Source of the DNA: Bacillota bacterium
GTDB lineage: Bacteria > Bacillota > Clostridia > Acetivibrionales > DSM-2933
Reading direction: 5' to 3'
Assembly: GCA_030705945.1 (NCBI GenBank)
Contig: JAUZPS010000236.1
Span: 1-7,340 of the forward strand
Length of the DNA stretch: 7,340 bases
The notes beneath the pieces are model-generated. The model saw only the letters and a list, made by a program, of their open reading frames with translations, did no database searches and was not told the DNA's origin. The translations under genes were made by a program, and so were the position numbers. Below are positions 1 through 5,886 of the stretch, piece by piece (position 1 is the stretch's first letter; each line of letters opens with the position of its first letter).

Positions 1-1
1 T

Positions 2-349
2 AAGGTAATAATGGCTGATCCGCTGAGGATAAAACAGGCTGTTGTAAATATAATTGACAACGCCATAAAGTATTCTCAAAAGGGCAAAATAACTGTTAAA
101 TTATATGAAAAGCAGGATAATGTTCTTTTAGAAATTGCTGATAATGGGCGTGGCATTCCGGAAGAGCTGAAGGATAAAATATTTGAGCCCTTCTATCGGG
201 TGGATAAAGCAAGATCAAGAGAAATCGGAGGGAACGGGCTAGGTCTTTCCATAACAAAAGAAATTATTGATAAACATGGCGGGGAGATTGTTATAGAAAG
301 CTCACTTGGGATTGGTACAAAAGTGATTATTTCTCTTCCTAAGGAGTAG
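2..349 (+). CDS. Sensor histidine kinase, C-terminal ATPase domain (5' end outside window)
   Basis: This is the C-terminal catalytic (HATPase_c) domain of a two-component sensor kinase, which binds ATP and phosphorylates the conserved His of the dimerisation domain; that part lies upstream of the window. The reading frame is open from base 2, and the Met at 11 is internal: it sits in the family's usual 'aDplRikQ' stretch before the N box. Counting from that Met, the N box NIIDNAIKYS (about 13-22), G1 box DNGRGIP (about 44-50), F box FEPFYRVD (about 58-65) and G2 box GGNGLGLS (about 73-80) appear in the canonical order, and the protein ends normally with GTKVIISLP just before the stop. The partner response regulator is presumably upstream and cannot be seen, so neither the signal sensed nor a gene name can be given. 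The domain is certain; the subfamily is not. Confidence 0.95.
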   Translation, partial: KVIMADPLRIKQAVVNIIDNAIKYSQKGKITVKLYEKQDNVLLEIADNGRGIPEELKDKIFEPFYRVDKARSREIGGNGLGLSITKEIIDKHGGEIVIESSLGIGTKVIISLPKE

Positions 350-391
350 ATTTTTTATGAAATTAATGAAATGAATCTTCTGAATAAATCC

Positions 392-511
392 AAATTTATG
401 CGTAAGGTAGTATCAAAAAAACTTAGCAACTGGGAGTTTCAAAAACTTGATATAATGGGTTTTCATCATACAAAACTTGAACAAGGAATTTTTTGAAACT
501 TCCTAAGATAA
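392..511 (+). repeat. Dispersed ~120 bp stem-loop repeat, copy 1
   Basis: This is a direct-orientation copy of the sequence at 5700-5820. The core (427-511 against 5736-5820, 85 bases) differs at a single position. The left part (392-426) is looser, with a 2-base and a 3-base length difference. The core holds an inverted repeat: GGGAGTTTCAAAAA at 432-445 pairs with TTTTTGAAACTTCC at 490-503, around a smaller inner stem (GTTTT with AAAAC). The one core difference (T at 501, C at 5810) lies in the stem and would keep pairing in RNA as G-U or G-C. The copy lies 40-150 bases after the kinase stop, without a U-tract, so it is not a classical terminator. It also keeps a short reading frame (398-496, ending GFHHTKLEQGIF) that is shared with copy 2. 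It could be a small non-autonomous mobile element, the 3' end of a lost gene, or a structured 3' UTR element. Confidence 0.85.
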
Positions 512-630
512 TAACTTTATTGCTTTTAACAAAATTTATATACTTCATTTTAAAAAAAACACTTAAAAAATTTTTTACTTCGAATATTATAAGTAAAGAA
601 ATATTTGTAAATTCTTATGTTATAAAAATT

Positions 631-698
631 AGAGGTAAATTATAAGTGACTAATCTTTTACATTTGTTGCCTATAGTTGCCGAAAGGCGAATACCTCT
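631..698 (+). promoter_or_regulatory. Possible structured leader of the esterase mRNA
   Basis: AGAGGTA (631-637) is complementary to TACCTCT (692-698). The second arm is immediately preceded by a small hairpin, GCC-GAAA-GGC (679-688), extendable by two T-A pairs around a bulged G. The pentamer TTGCC occurs twice (667-671 and 677-681), so the hairpin could form in alternative registers. The CCTC of the closing arm (694-697) is also complementary to GAGG (716-719) in the esterase ribosome-binding site, so the two pairings would be mutually exclusive. It does not match any riboswitch class I can recall. The segment also contains a 16-base sequence (651-666) repeated in the palindrome at 3412-3516. 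I see no convincing -35/-10 pair in 516-630, which is otherwise plain A+T-rich DNA. Confidence 0.3.
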
Positions 699-713
699 TT
701 AAAAAAATAAAAT

Positions 714-719
714 AGGAGG
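714..719 (+). promoter_or_regulatory. Ribosome-binding site of the esterase
   Basis: A perfect AGGAGG lies eight bases before the ATG at 728. It fixes the start codon, and the protein from that codon begins with a standard signal peptide. Confidence 0.9.
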
Positions 720-727
720 CTAGAAGT

Positions 728-2683
728 ATGAAAAAAAAGGTTTTAAGTGTTCTATTAACTGGTTTGCTGATTATAACATTCTTAAATGTTACAGCAATCA
801 TGACAACAGCGGCTTCGCTCCCCACTACACCACCATCAGGTTATGACAAAGTCCAGAACAACATTCCGCATGGTCAGGTAAGCTATATTACTTATCAGTC
901 CACAGCAACAAACAGCCAGCGTAGAGCAAGAATTTACCTACCACCAGGTTATTCAACGAGTAATAAGTATAGTGTCATGTATTTATTGCACGGTATTGGA
1001 GGAAATGAAGATGAGTGGTACAACAACGGCGCTCCGAATGTAATTCTTGATAATCTCCTTGCAGCGGGTAAAATTCAACCCTTTGTTTGTGTATTACCTA
1101 ACGGAAATGCCACCGGAACTGGTATTTCTGATGGATGGACAAACTTTACAAAGGACTTGATTAATTCACTTATGCCATACGTAGAATCACACTATTCTGT
1201 ATATACTGACCGTGGACACAGAACAGTAGCTGGACTTTCAATGGGCGGTGGACAAGCGTTCAATATTGGTTTGTTAAATCTGAACCTATTCCCCTATATA
1301 GGGGCATTTTCCGCAGCGCCTGACACTCTTCCAAACTCCCAATTATTCCCGGATAATGGGGTTGCAGCAAAACAACAACTGAAATTTCTGTTTATTTCCT
1401 ATGGAACTACTGACAACCTTATAAATTTTGGCACAGGAGTTCATACCTTCTGTGACTCCCATAGTATTCCCAATACATATTTTCTTGTTCAGGGAGCAGG
1501 TCACGATTGGAATGTGTGGAAGCAAAGCCTTTGGAATTATTCACAAATGGCGTGCACAGCGGGATTTACGGATCAGAATACATCAACTTCAACACCAACT
1601 CCAACTGTAACGTCAAAACCTACACCAACTTCAACTACAACGTTAAAACCTACTTCAACTGCAACGTCATTCCTTAAAGGTGACTTAAACAAAGATGGTG
1701 TTGTAAATATGGCGGATGTAATACTTATGGCGTCAGCATTCAATTCTATTATATGGGATGGAAGATATAAAGTCGATTTAGACTTAAACGGTGATGAAGC
1801 TATAAATATGGCTGATGTTATGATTGTTGCTAGTCAATTTAATATGGTGGCTAATAACACAAATACTCCAACAAACACCCCTACAAATAAGCCAACAAAT
1901 ACACCAACAAATACACCAACAAATACACCTACACCTGCTGTATCAACTAATGCAAGAATTTTACCTACAGTTGCTAGTGTTGATAAAGATGGTCCATTCT
2001 CAACAGTAGTGGACCAAAACGTTGGACCTACTAAAAAGGGAGTGGTTGTAAGACCAGCTACTCTTGGAAGTCTGGGAGTTAGTAAACATCCTATATTTTT
2101 ATGGGGTCCAGGGTCAGGATCTCAACCCTTGGATTATCAATCATTATTAAAAAGATTAGCTTCTCACGGTTTTGTAATTTATAGCGAACCATCAACAAAC
2201 TCAGGAGCAGAGATGAAAGTGGCATTAGACTGGATTATATCACAGAATAGTGATTCATCAAGTCCGTATTACAATAAATTGGATACCAGTAGAATCGGAG
2301 CCGGGGGTCATTCACTTGGTTCAATAGGCGCATATGTTGTAGCAAGCGACCCCAGAATAACTACAACAATTCATTGTGACGGTGGGTCCTTTGATGGAAC
2401 AGGAGCAAGCAAGTTGCGTAAACCTACTGCGTTTATATGCGGATTAGCTGATACCCTAGCTCTAGGAAACACGCAAAATGATTATAAAAACGCAACAGTA
2501 CCGATATGGTTTGGCGGAATAGTCGGAGGAGGCCATGGAAGCGGCCCATTTGACGGAATTCCTGCAATTGTGGCATGGTGCCGTTGGCACTTAGCTGGAG
2601 AAACAGAAAGAAAGAGCGCGTTTATTGGCTCAGGAGCAACTTATAATACTGGAATATGGCAAAGCCAATATAAAAATTGGTAA
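728..2683 (+). CDS. Secreted cellulosomal double esterase: CE1 domain - dockerin - second alpha/beta hydrolase
   Basis: This 651-residue exported enzyme probably deacylates plant cell-wall polysaccharide. Residues 1-29 form a signal peptide (MKKK, hydrophobic core, cleavage near TTAA/S). Residues ~35-280 resemble the CE1 feruloyl esterase domains of clostridial xylanases such as XynZ: LLHGIGGNEDEW (86-97), nucleophile elbow GLSMGG with Ser171, probable acid Asp229 (YGTTDN), and His259 (GAGHDW). A Thr/Pro/Ser linker (~281-314) leads to a dockerin (~316-374) with two calcium loops, D319-N321-D323-N327-D330 and D352-N354-D356-N360-D363. A second linker of NTPT repeats (~377-403) precedes another alpha/beta hydrolase (~407-651), with elbow GHSLGS (Ser529), probable Asp575 and His603 (GGGHGSG). 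I cannot name the substrate of this second domain. A dockerin between two catalytic modules is the uncommon feature. The esterase calls are firm at fold level; feruloyl specificity is inferred. Confidence 0.93.
   Translation: MKKKVLSVLLTGLLIITFLNVTAIMTTAASLPTTPPSGYDKVQNNIPHGQVSYITYQSTATNSQRRARIYLPPGYSTSNKYSVMYLLHGIGGNEDEWYNNGAPNVILDNLLAAGKIQPFVCVLPNGNATGTGISDGWTNFTKDLINSLMPYVESHYSVYTDRGHRTVAGLSMGGGQAFNIGLLNLNLFPYIGAFSAAPDTLPNSQLFPDNGVAAKQQLKFLFISYGTTDNLINFGTGVHTFCDSHSIPNTYFLVQGAGHDWNVWKQSLWNYSQMACTAGFTDQNTSTSTPTPTVTSKPTPTSTTTLKPTSTATSFLKGDLNKDGVVNMADVILMASAFNSIIWDGRYKVDLDLNGDEAINMADVMIVASQFNMVANNTNTPTNTPTNKPTNTPTNTPTNTPTPAVSTNARILPTVASVDKDGPFSTVVDQNVGPTKKGVVVRPATLGSLGVSKHPIFLWGPGSGSQPLDYQSLLKRLASHGFVIYSEPSTNSGAEMKVALDWIISQNSDSSSPYYNKLDTSRIGAGGHSLGSIGAYVVASDPRITTTIHCDGGSFDGTGASKLRKPTAFICGLADTLALGNTQNDYKNATVPIWFGGIVGGGHGSGPFDGIPAIVAWCRWHLAGETERKSAFIGSGATYNTGIWQSQYKNW
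1577..1669 (+). repeat. Repetitive Thr/Pro linker 1 of the esterase
   Basis: This linker-coding DNA is built from imperfect ~30-base direct repeats: the pattern 'caacTgtAACGTcAAAACCTAC' recurs with few changes. It encodes the flexible Thr/Ser/Pro spacer between the CE1 domain and the dockerin. Such linkers are commonly glycosylated in cellulosomal proteins and often vary in length between strains. Confidence 0.7.
1673..1849 (+). other. Type I dockerin module (within the esterase CDS)
   Basis: Two F-hand segments, each a 12-residue calcium loop followed by a helix (NMADVILMASAFN and NMADVMIVASQFN), are near copies of each other. This internal symmetry is characteristic of type I dockerins. 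Loop positions 10 and 11, which decide cohesin choice in characterised clostridial dockerins, are Met-Ala in both halves; the Ser-Thr typical of C. thermocellum and the Ala-Ile/Leu typical of C. cellulolyticum are absent. Loop 2 has Glu where Gly usually follows the third ligand (D356-E357). The partner scaffoldin cannot be predicted from this. Confidence 0.9.
1856..1936 (+). repeat. 12-base tandem repeat coding linker 2 (NTPT units)
   Basis: The 12-base unit 'aatacaccaaca' is repeated, exactly in the later units and with drift in the earlier ones. It encodes Asn-Thr-Pro-Thr repeats between the dockerin and the C-terminal hydrolase. The identical late units suggest recent slippage expansion and possible length variation between isolates. 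Confidence 0.85.
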
Positions 2684-2746
2684 TTTTTCAAAGTGACAAG
2701 TTTTTTTGATACTGCTTATGATTAAAATCCTATATGTTTTTATAAT

Positions 2747-2790
2747 AGAACAGGCATTCCGACTTGAGGAATGCCTGTTCTTTACTTTTT
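2747..2790 (+). terminator. Rho-independent terminator of the esterase gene
   Basis: AGAACAGGCATTCC (2747-2760) and GGAATGCCTGTTCT (2768-2781) form a perfect 14-bp stem with a 7-base loop. The run TTACTTTTT follows at 2782-2790. It lies 64 bases after the esterase stop. The U-run favours the plus strand; in the other direction there is no comparable U-tract. Confidence 0.92.
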
Positions 2791-2930
2791 GTAATAAACA
2801 TTTTACAATAAATTTTAAAATTAAGAAATATCTACCTTGATGTATATAAATCATGAAAAATTCTATATTATATTGCAAATGGAGATGCTTTAACTTCATT
2901 TGCTTATGTAAAACCTTTTTTACGATTTAT

Positions 2931-3033
2931 AGGAGGATGTGAAAAAAAGTGGTTCTATAAATTTTGCTACACCGCGTATAGCCTTCTATAAGCGGCTCGC
3001 AAAAAAGAACCACTATGTTTTTCACATCCTCCT
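2931..3033. repeat. 103-bp near-perfect palindrome A (MITE-like or structured RNA)
   Basis: The arms pair almost end to end. AGGAGGATGTGAAAAA (2931-2946) pairs with 3018-3033 at all 16 positions. AGTGGTTCT (2948-2956) pairs with 3006-3014, TTTTGC (2962-2967) with 2999-3004, CCGC (2972-2975) with GCGG (2992-2995), and TATAG (2977-2981) with CTATA (2986-2990), closing on a CCTT loop. No U-tract follows on either strand, so it is not a standard terminator, although it sits between the convergent esterase and yjfB-like genes. The compact size and full-length symmetry suggest a miniature inverted-repeat element or a long structured RNA. I see no clear target-site duplication. The preceding 2791-2930 holds nothing I can identify. 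Confidence 0.85.
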
Positions 3034-3063
3034 TTAAATTAACTAGTAGTTTAAATAAATCCA

Positions 3064-3258
3064 TCAGAGTCTGATATCAATTTTATTACCAAGATGAGGA
3101 GCAGCAGATCTTTCCATTATTTTATTGTTAGTGGAAGACATGCTTTGGATAAGATTTTTTGAGGATGACACATCATTGACCATAGCCTTCTGAAGTAAAA
3201 TTGTGTTTATAGCTTCATAAGGTCCATCTTTAACACTACTAGCCATTGATATGGGCAT
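3064..3258 (-). CDS. YjfB-like putative motility protein
   Basis: This 64-residue cytoplasmic protein ends in PHLGNKIDIRL, the hallmark C-terminus of the YjfB family (members are ~60 residues and end in 'PHLGxxIDixV'), which is labelled putative motility protein; the molecular role is not established. The Ser/Asn/Met-rich helical middle also suits the family. The start is supported by AAGGAGGG (complement of 3264-3271), five bases before the ATG. A TATAAT-like hexamer on the minus strand (3320-3325) could be its -10 box, but no good -35 or SigD site is seen. No flagellar gene lies nearby. The gene is a single-gene unit convergent with the esterase, and a long palindrome lies on each side of it. 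Confidence 0.85.
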   Translation of the reverse strand: MPISMASSVKDGPYEAINTILLQKAMVNDVSSSKNLIQSMSSTNNKIMERSAAPHLGNKIDIRL

Positions 3259-3411
3259 GCAATCCCTCCTTCCAGTTATGCTTTAAGTATTAGGAACTAT
3301 ATTTTTAATTATATATAAAATTATACTATCACATAGTTTATATTGACATAGCCCATTTGAACTATTTTTTTAAGATTATCATTATTAATATCGAACTGCA
3401 AGGTTTTGTTT

Positions 3412-3516
3412 TATATAAAAAGCAATTAATCTTTTACATTTGCCTATCGCAAAATAACGTTAAAGCGTTCGTTATTTTGCTCCGTCAAATGTAAGATTAA
3501 TAGTGCTTTTTATATA
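3412..3516. repeat. 105-bp near-perfect palindrome B (MITE-like or structured RNA)
   Basis: TATATAAAAAGC (3412-3423) pairs perfectly with 3505-3516. ATTAATCTTTTACATTTG (3425-3442) pairs with CAAATGTAAGATTAAT (3486-3501) apart from a 2-base bulge. GCAAAATAACG (3449-3459) pairs perfectly with CGTTATTTTGC (3470-3480) around a 10-base loop. The outer arms end in TA-rich sequence, which would suit insertion at a TA dinucleotide as with Tc1/mariner-type (IS630) miniature elements; that link is inference. Sixteen bases of the left arm (3427-3442) recur exactly at 651-666 upstream of the esterase. It lies upstream of both the yjfB-like gene and the lipoprotein gene, between their divergent starts. 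Confidence 0.85.
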
Positions 3517-3661
3517 TATAGGTTTGCTTTGAAAAGCTTTTTTTAATATGTTCAGCGCGATGAATAAAACTATATATAACTTTATTTTAAGTATTGTATT
3601 TTTGTTACGGTCTATAAAATTGTCTTATAAGAATTTACAAGATTGTTACATCTGCTTTATT

Positions 3662-3690
3662 TTATCATTAGAATTATAGTATATTATAAG
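3662..3690 (+). promoter_or_regulatory. Candidate promoter of the lipoprotein-DUF218 unit
   Basis: TTATCA (3662-3667), a 17-base spacer and TATAAG (3685-3690) approximate a housekeeping promoter (4/6 and 5/6 matches). The 14-bp perfect palindrome TTATAAGCTTATAA (3684-3697) overlaps the -10 box and could be an operator, though A+T-rich palindromes arise easily. A second option, TTGTTA near 3604 with TATAAG, has an 18-base spacer. The rest of 3517-3661 is A+T-rich and shows no gene. Confidence 0.35.
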
Positions 3691-3753
3691 CTTATAAAGT
3701 TTATCGGGAAAATGAGAAATAGCTATAATCAGGCTTTTCTTAGGAGGTTGTAG

Positions 3754-4995
3754 ATGAGGGCTAAATATAGGATTGCGCTTGCTTTTTTATCCATTGCTGT
3801 TTTAGCAGGCTGCAGGTCAAACACAAAAATATCAGTTATTCAAGGACCTGGAATTTCAAATACCAGCTTGATGGTAAGCATGGATGAAATATGCAAGGGT
3901 AAGGTTGAAGGCTTTGTTGGAGACGAATTGTTCGTAAGTTCTAAAAATGGCGTAAGTTTAGAATTCTATAAAGTAGGCGCAGCATCGAGGGATAAGCAAA
4001 AAATATTTACACAACCTTACAATCAAAGCTATAAAGTAATTATCTCTAGAGATTCCAAATATTTAATGTATGATAACTATCTAATAAACCTTGACGATAA
4101 GAATATTACATTATTGCATGGAGTAGATAACTCAATTGCCAAGAATAAGCTAAAAATATCTGATGTTCAGGACTATTCCTTTTACGGAAACCATGAGGTA
4201 ATATTGACAAATCCATTTCTGTATTTAAAAAAGTACTTTGGCTGGAACATTTATGGAATGGAAAGTTATTCAGGAGGGTCAACAACTACAAAATCAATTA
4301 AGTTTGTTGAACCAAGCGCAGATAAAAACTTCGATTTCAACAACATTAAAGCGCCTGATATAAACGAAATCAGTCATGCTGTACTCGATATTGACAACCT
4401 GAAATATGTATTTTTAGGGTTTGATAGCAAAACAAATGAAAATAATCTATATGTTCTGGATATTTATAAGAAGAAATTTATTCTTATAGATAGCCGCGTC
4501 AATGGTTATGCGCTATCACCTGAAGGCAATGAGATTGCTTATGTTAAGAGTATTGAGGATGATTTGAGTCAGGACAGATTAGTCATTAGTGATATGGAGG
4601 GGAATGAGAAGAGAGAAATATCCTCCAAACTTAAGATCAGTGAATTATCATGGTCAAACGACAGTAATTGGATAGCTTTTTCAGGAGGAGAAAGAAATGA
4701 AAGTGACATATTTATTGTTAATAGATCTGGGGCAAAAGAAGAACAGCTAACGCAGGATATAAACTCTGAAGGCAAAATCTTCTGGTCGGCAAATGGCAAG
4801 TTAGCTTTTAGCGCAAAAAATAATGAAAATATAGATGAAAATAGGGCATACCTTGTTTGTTTAAATACAGGCGCAGCAAATAACAATTCCCCGCTGCCAG
4901 TAGATAAAGATAAGGAAAGGCTTGTTCAAGAACTTATAAAAACGTTGAGGTGGGAAACAGATGAATATATTAAGAGTAATACAAAAGAGGAATGA
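3754..4995 (+). CDS. Lipoprotein with TolB-like beta-propeller (PD40) repeats
   Basis: This 413-residue protein is predicted to be lipid-anchored on the outer face of the membrane. The signal peptide ends in the lipobox LAGC with Cys20. AGGAGG at 3742-3747, six bases before the ATG, confirms the start. The C-terminal half carries PD40/WD40-like blades as in TolB: YALSPEGNEIAYVK (252-265), ELSWSNDSNWIAFSG (297-311), KIFWSANGKLAFSA (341-354). Residues 30-240 contain further beta-rich segments (for example YKVIISRDSKYLMYDNYL) that are probably more diverged blades. Such propellers bind proteins or ligands; no catalytic residues are recognisable and I cannot assign a substrate. The 3' end overlaps, or lies four bases before, the start of the DUF218 gene, so the two are very likely co-transcribed and translationally coupled. 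Confidence 0.85.
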   Translation: MRAKYRIALAFLSIAVLAGCRSNTKISVIQGPGISNTSLMVSMDEICKGKVEGFVGDELFVSSKNGVSLEFYKVGAASRDKQKIFTQPYNQSYKVIISRDSKYLMYDNYLINLDDKNITLLHGVDNSIAKNKLKISDVQDYSFYGNHEVILTNPFLYLKKYFGWNIYGMESYSGGSTTTKSIKFVEPSADKNFDFNNIKAPDINEISHAVLDIDNLKYVFLGFDSKTNENNLYVLDIYKKKFILIDSRVNGYALSPEGNEIAYVKSIEDDLSQDRLVISDMEGNEKREISSKLKISELSWSNDSNWIAFSGGERNESDIFIVNRSGAKEEQLTQDINSEGKIFWSANGKLAFSAKNNENIDENRAYLVCLNTGAANNNSPLPVDKDKERLVQELIKTLRWETDEYIKSNTKEE

Positions 4996-5599
4996 GCAAA
5001 TGAAAAGGTTCAGAATAGGCGGGATTTCAAAAAAGTTCATTAAAGTGATCTGTATTATTTTTTTGGTGGTCGCAATTTTGTGTTCAGTCCTATTTTCATT
5101 TATCCTTGATGGAGCTAAGAATTCAAAACCCAGAAACTCGGATGTACTTATAGTCTTAGGCTGCCAGATTTGGGGCGAGGGTCCTAGTCTTATGCTTGAA
5201 TACCGGTTGCAAAATGCATTAGCGCTGTATAAAAAAGGTGTGGCAAAGAGTATTATTGTCAGCGGTGGCCAGGGATCAGATGAAAAAACAAGTGAAGCTA
5301 ATGTTATGAAAAAATGGCTCATAAAAAATAAGGTTCCTGAAGATATAATTTTTGAGGAGGACAAGTCAACAAGCACATATGAGAACCTAAAGTTTTCAAA
5401 GAAAATAATGAAGGAGAAAGGTTTTAAAAGTGCTGTGATTGTAACAAACGATTATCATATTTTCAGGGCCCTATGGCTGGGCAAAAGGCTGGGTATAGCT
5501 TGTACAGGCGCTCCTTCTCAAACAGTAGAGTATTTAAAGCCTTACTATTATTCAAGAGAGTTTATATCAAATATTAAAAGTTTTATTTTTGATCGATAA
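4961..5599 (+). CDS. Membrane-anchored YdcF/SanA-like (DUF218) protein
   Basis: A DUF218-family protein of 212 residues. A basic N-terminus and a single membrane segment (~25-50) are followed by the extracytoplasmic domain: DVLIVLGCQIWGEGPS (61-76), IIVSGGQGSDEKTSEANVM (98-116), ENLKFS (141-146) and VTNDYHIFRA (161-170). These are the conserved nucleotide-like binding and acidic motifs of the YdcF/SanA/ElyC group. Members act in envelope integrity or lipid-carrier metabolism in Escherichia coli; the biochemical activity here is unknown. Two starts are possible: 4961, with GAGGTGG at 4947-4953 and a 35-base overlap with the lipoprotein gene, or 5000, with the weaker AGAGG at 4986-4990 and no overlap. 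I prefer 4961 on ribosome-site strength. Either arrangement implies coupling with the propeller lipoprotein, so the pair may act together outside the membrane. Confidence 0.88.
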   Translation: MNILRVIQKRNEQMKRFRIGGISKKFIKVICIIFLVVAILCSVLFSFILDGAKNSKPRNSDVLIVLGCQIWGEGPSLMLEYRLQNALALYKKGVAKSIIVSGGQGSDEKTSEANVMKKWLIKNKVPEDIIFEEDKSTSTYENLKFSKKIMKEKGFKSAVIVTNDYHIFRALWLGKRLGIACTGAPSQTVEYLKPYYYSREFISNIKSFIFDR

Positions 5600-5699
5600 A
5601 GATAACCACCTTGGAAAAACTATGGGAATTTCTGAGAAAGGGATCTTGTTATTGTGGGAAGAAAAGTATAGAGTATAAACTGTATAATAAACTATATGT

Positions 5700-5820
5700 A
5701 AATTTGAGTAAGGTAGTATCAAAAAATAAACTGGTCAACTGGGAGTTTCAAAAACTTGATATAATGGGTTTTCATCATACAAAACTTGAACAAGGAATTT
5801 TTTGAAACTCCCTAAGATAA
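5700..5820 (+). repeat. Dispersed ~120 bp stem-loop repeat, copy 2
   Basis: This is the second copy of the repeat at 392-511, in the same orientation, again downstream of a plus-strand gene (100-220 bases after the DUF218 stop). Here the main inverted repeat is perfect: GGGAGTTTCAAAAA (5741-5754) with TTTTTGAAACTCCC (5799-5812). The inner GTTTT/AAAAC hairpin lies between them, and AAAACTTGA is repeated directly at 5751-5759 and 5781-5789. The left flank carries an extra codon-sized 3 bases relative to copy 1, so the shared short reading frame is kept. Sequence between 5600 and 5699 shows no recognisable gene. An open frame from a TTG at 5611 has no ribosome-binding site and is not called. Confidence 0.85.
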
Positions 5821-5886
5821 AAATAAGAAAAATTAAAAAGATAGAAAGTCTAAAATAATAGAAATAATAAATATAATAAATATATG

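Noticed and set aside
574..597. TTTACTT/AAGTAAA inverted repeat upstream of the esterase
   Set aside because: It is seven A+T-rich pairs with a 10-base spacer. It is plausible by chance in this composition, and no promoter is placed around it.
1577..1936. Linker repeats considered as a CRISPR-like array
   Set aside because: The repeats are in frame within the esterase and encode Thr/Pro linkers. There are no unique spacers of constant length and no cas genes.
2630..2899. 89-codon reverse-strand frame after the esterase
   Set aside because: It overlaps the esterase end and runs through its strong terminator. There is no ribosome site and no recognisable motif.
2939..3037. 32-codon GTG-initiated frame inside palindrome A, preceded by AGGAGG
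   Set aside because: The AGGAGG is only two bases from the GTG, too close for initiation, and it is part of the palindrome arm. The sequence is better explained by its symmetry.
3525..3545. Short GCTT/AAGC hairpin followed by a T-run
   Set aside because: A four-pair stem is too weak to call a terminator, and no plus-strand gene ends just upstream.
4861..5376. 171-codon reverse-strand frame across the lipoprotein-DUF218 junction
   Set aside because: It is opposite two well-supported genes with recognisable motifs. Its hydrophobic composition is the mirror of their codons and it shows no family motif.
5611..5805. 64-codon open frame from a TTG, overlapping repeat copy 2
   Set aside because: There is no ribosome-binding site, the start is weak, and its 3' half is simply the repeat. 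The equivalent frame in copy 1 is only ~41 codons from its first ATG. It is recorded as part of the repeat, not as a gene.
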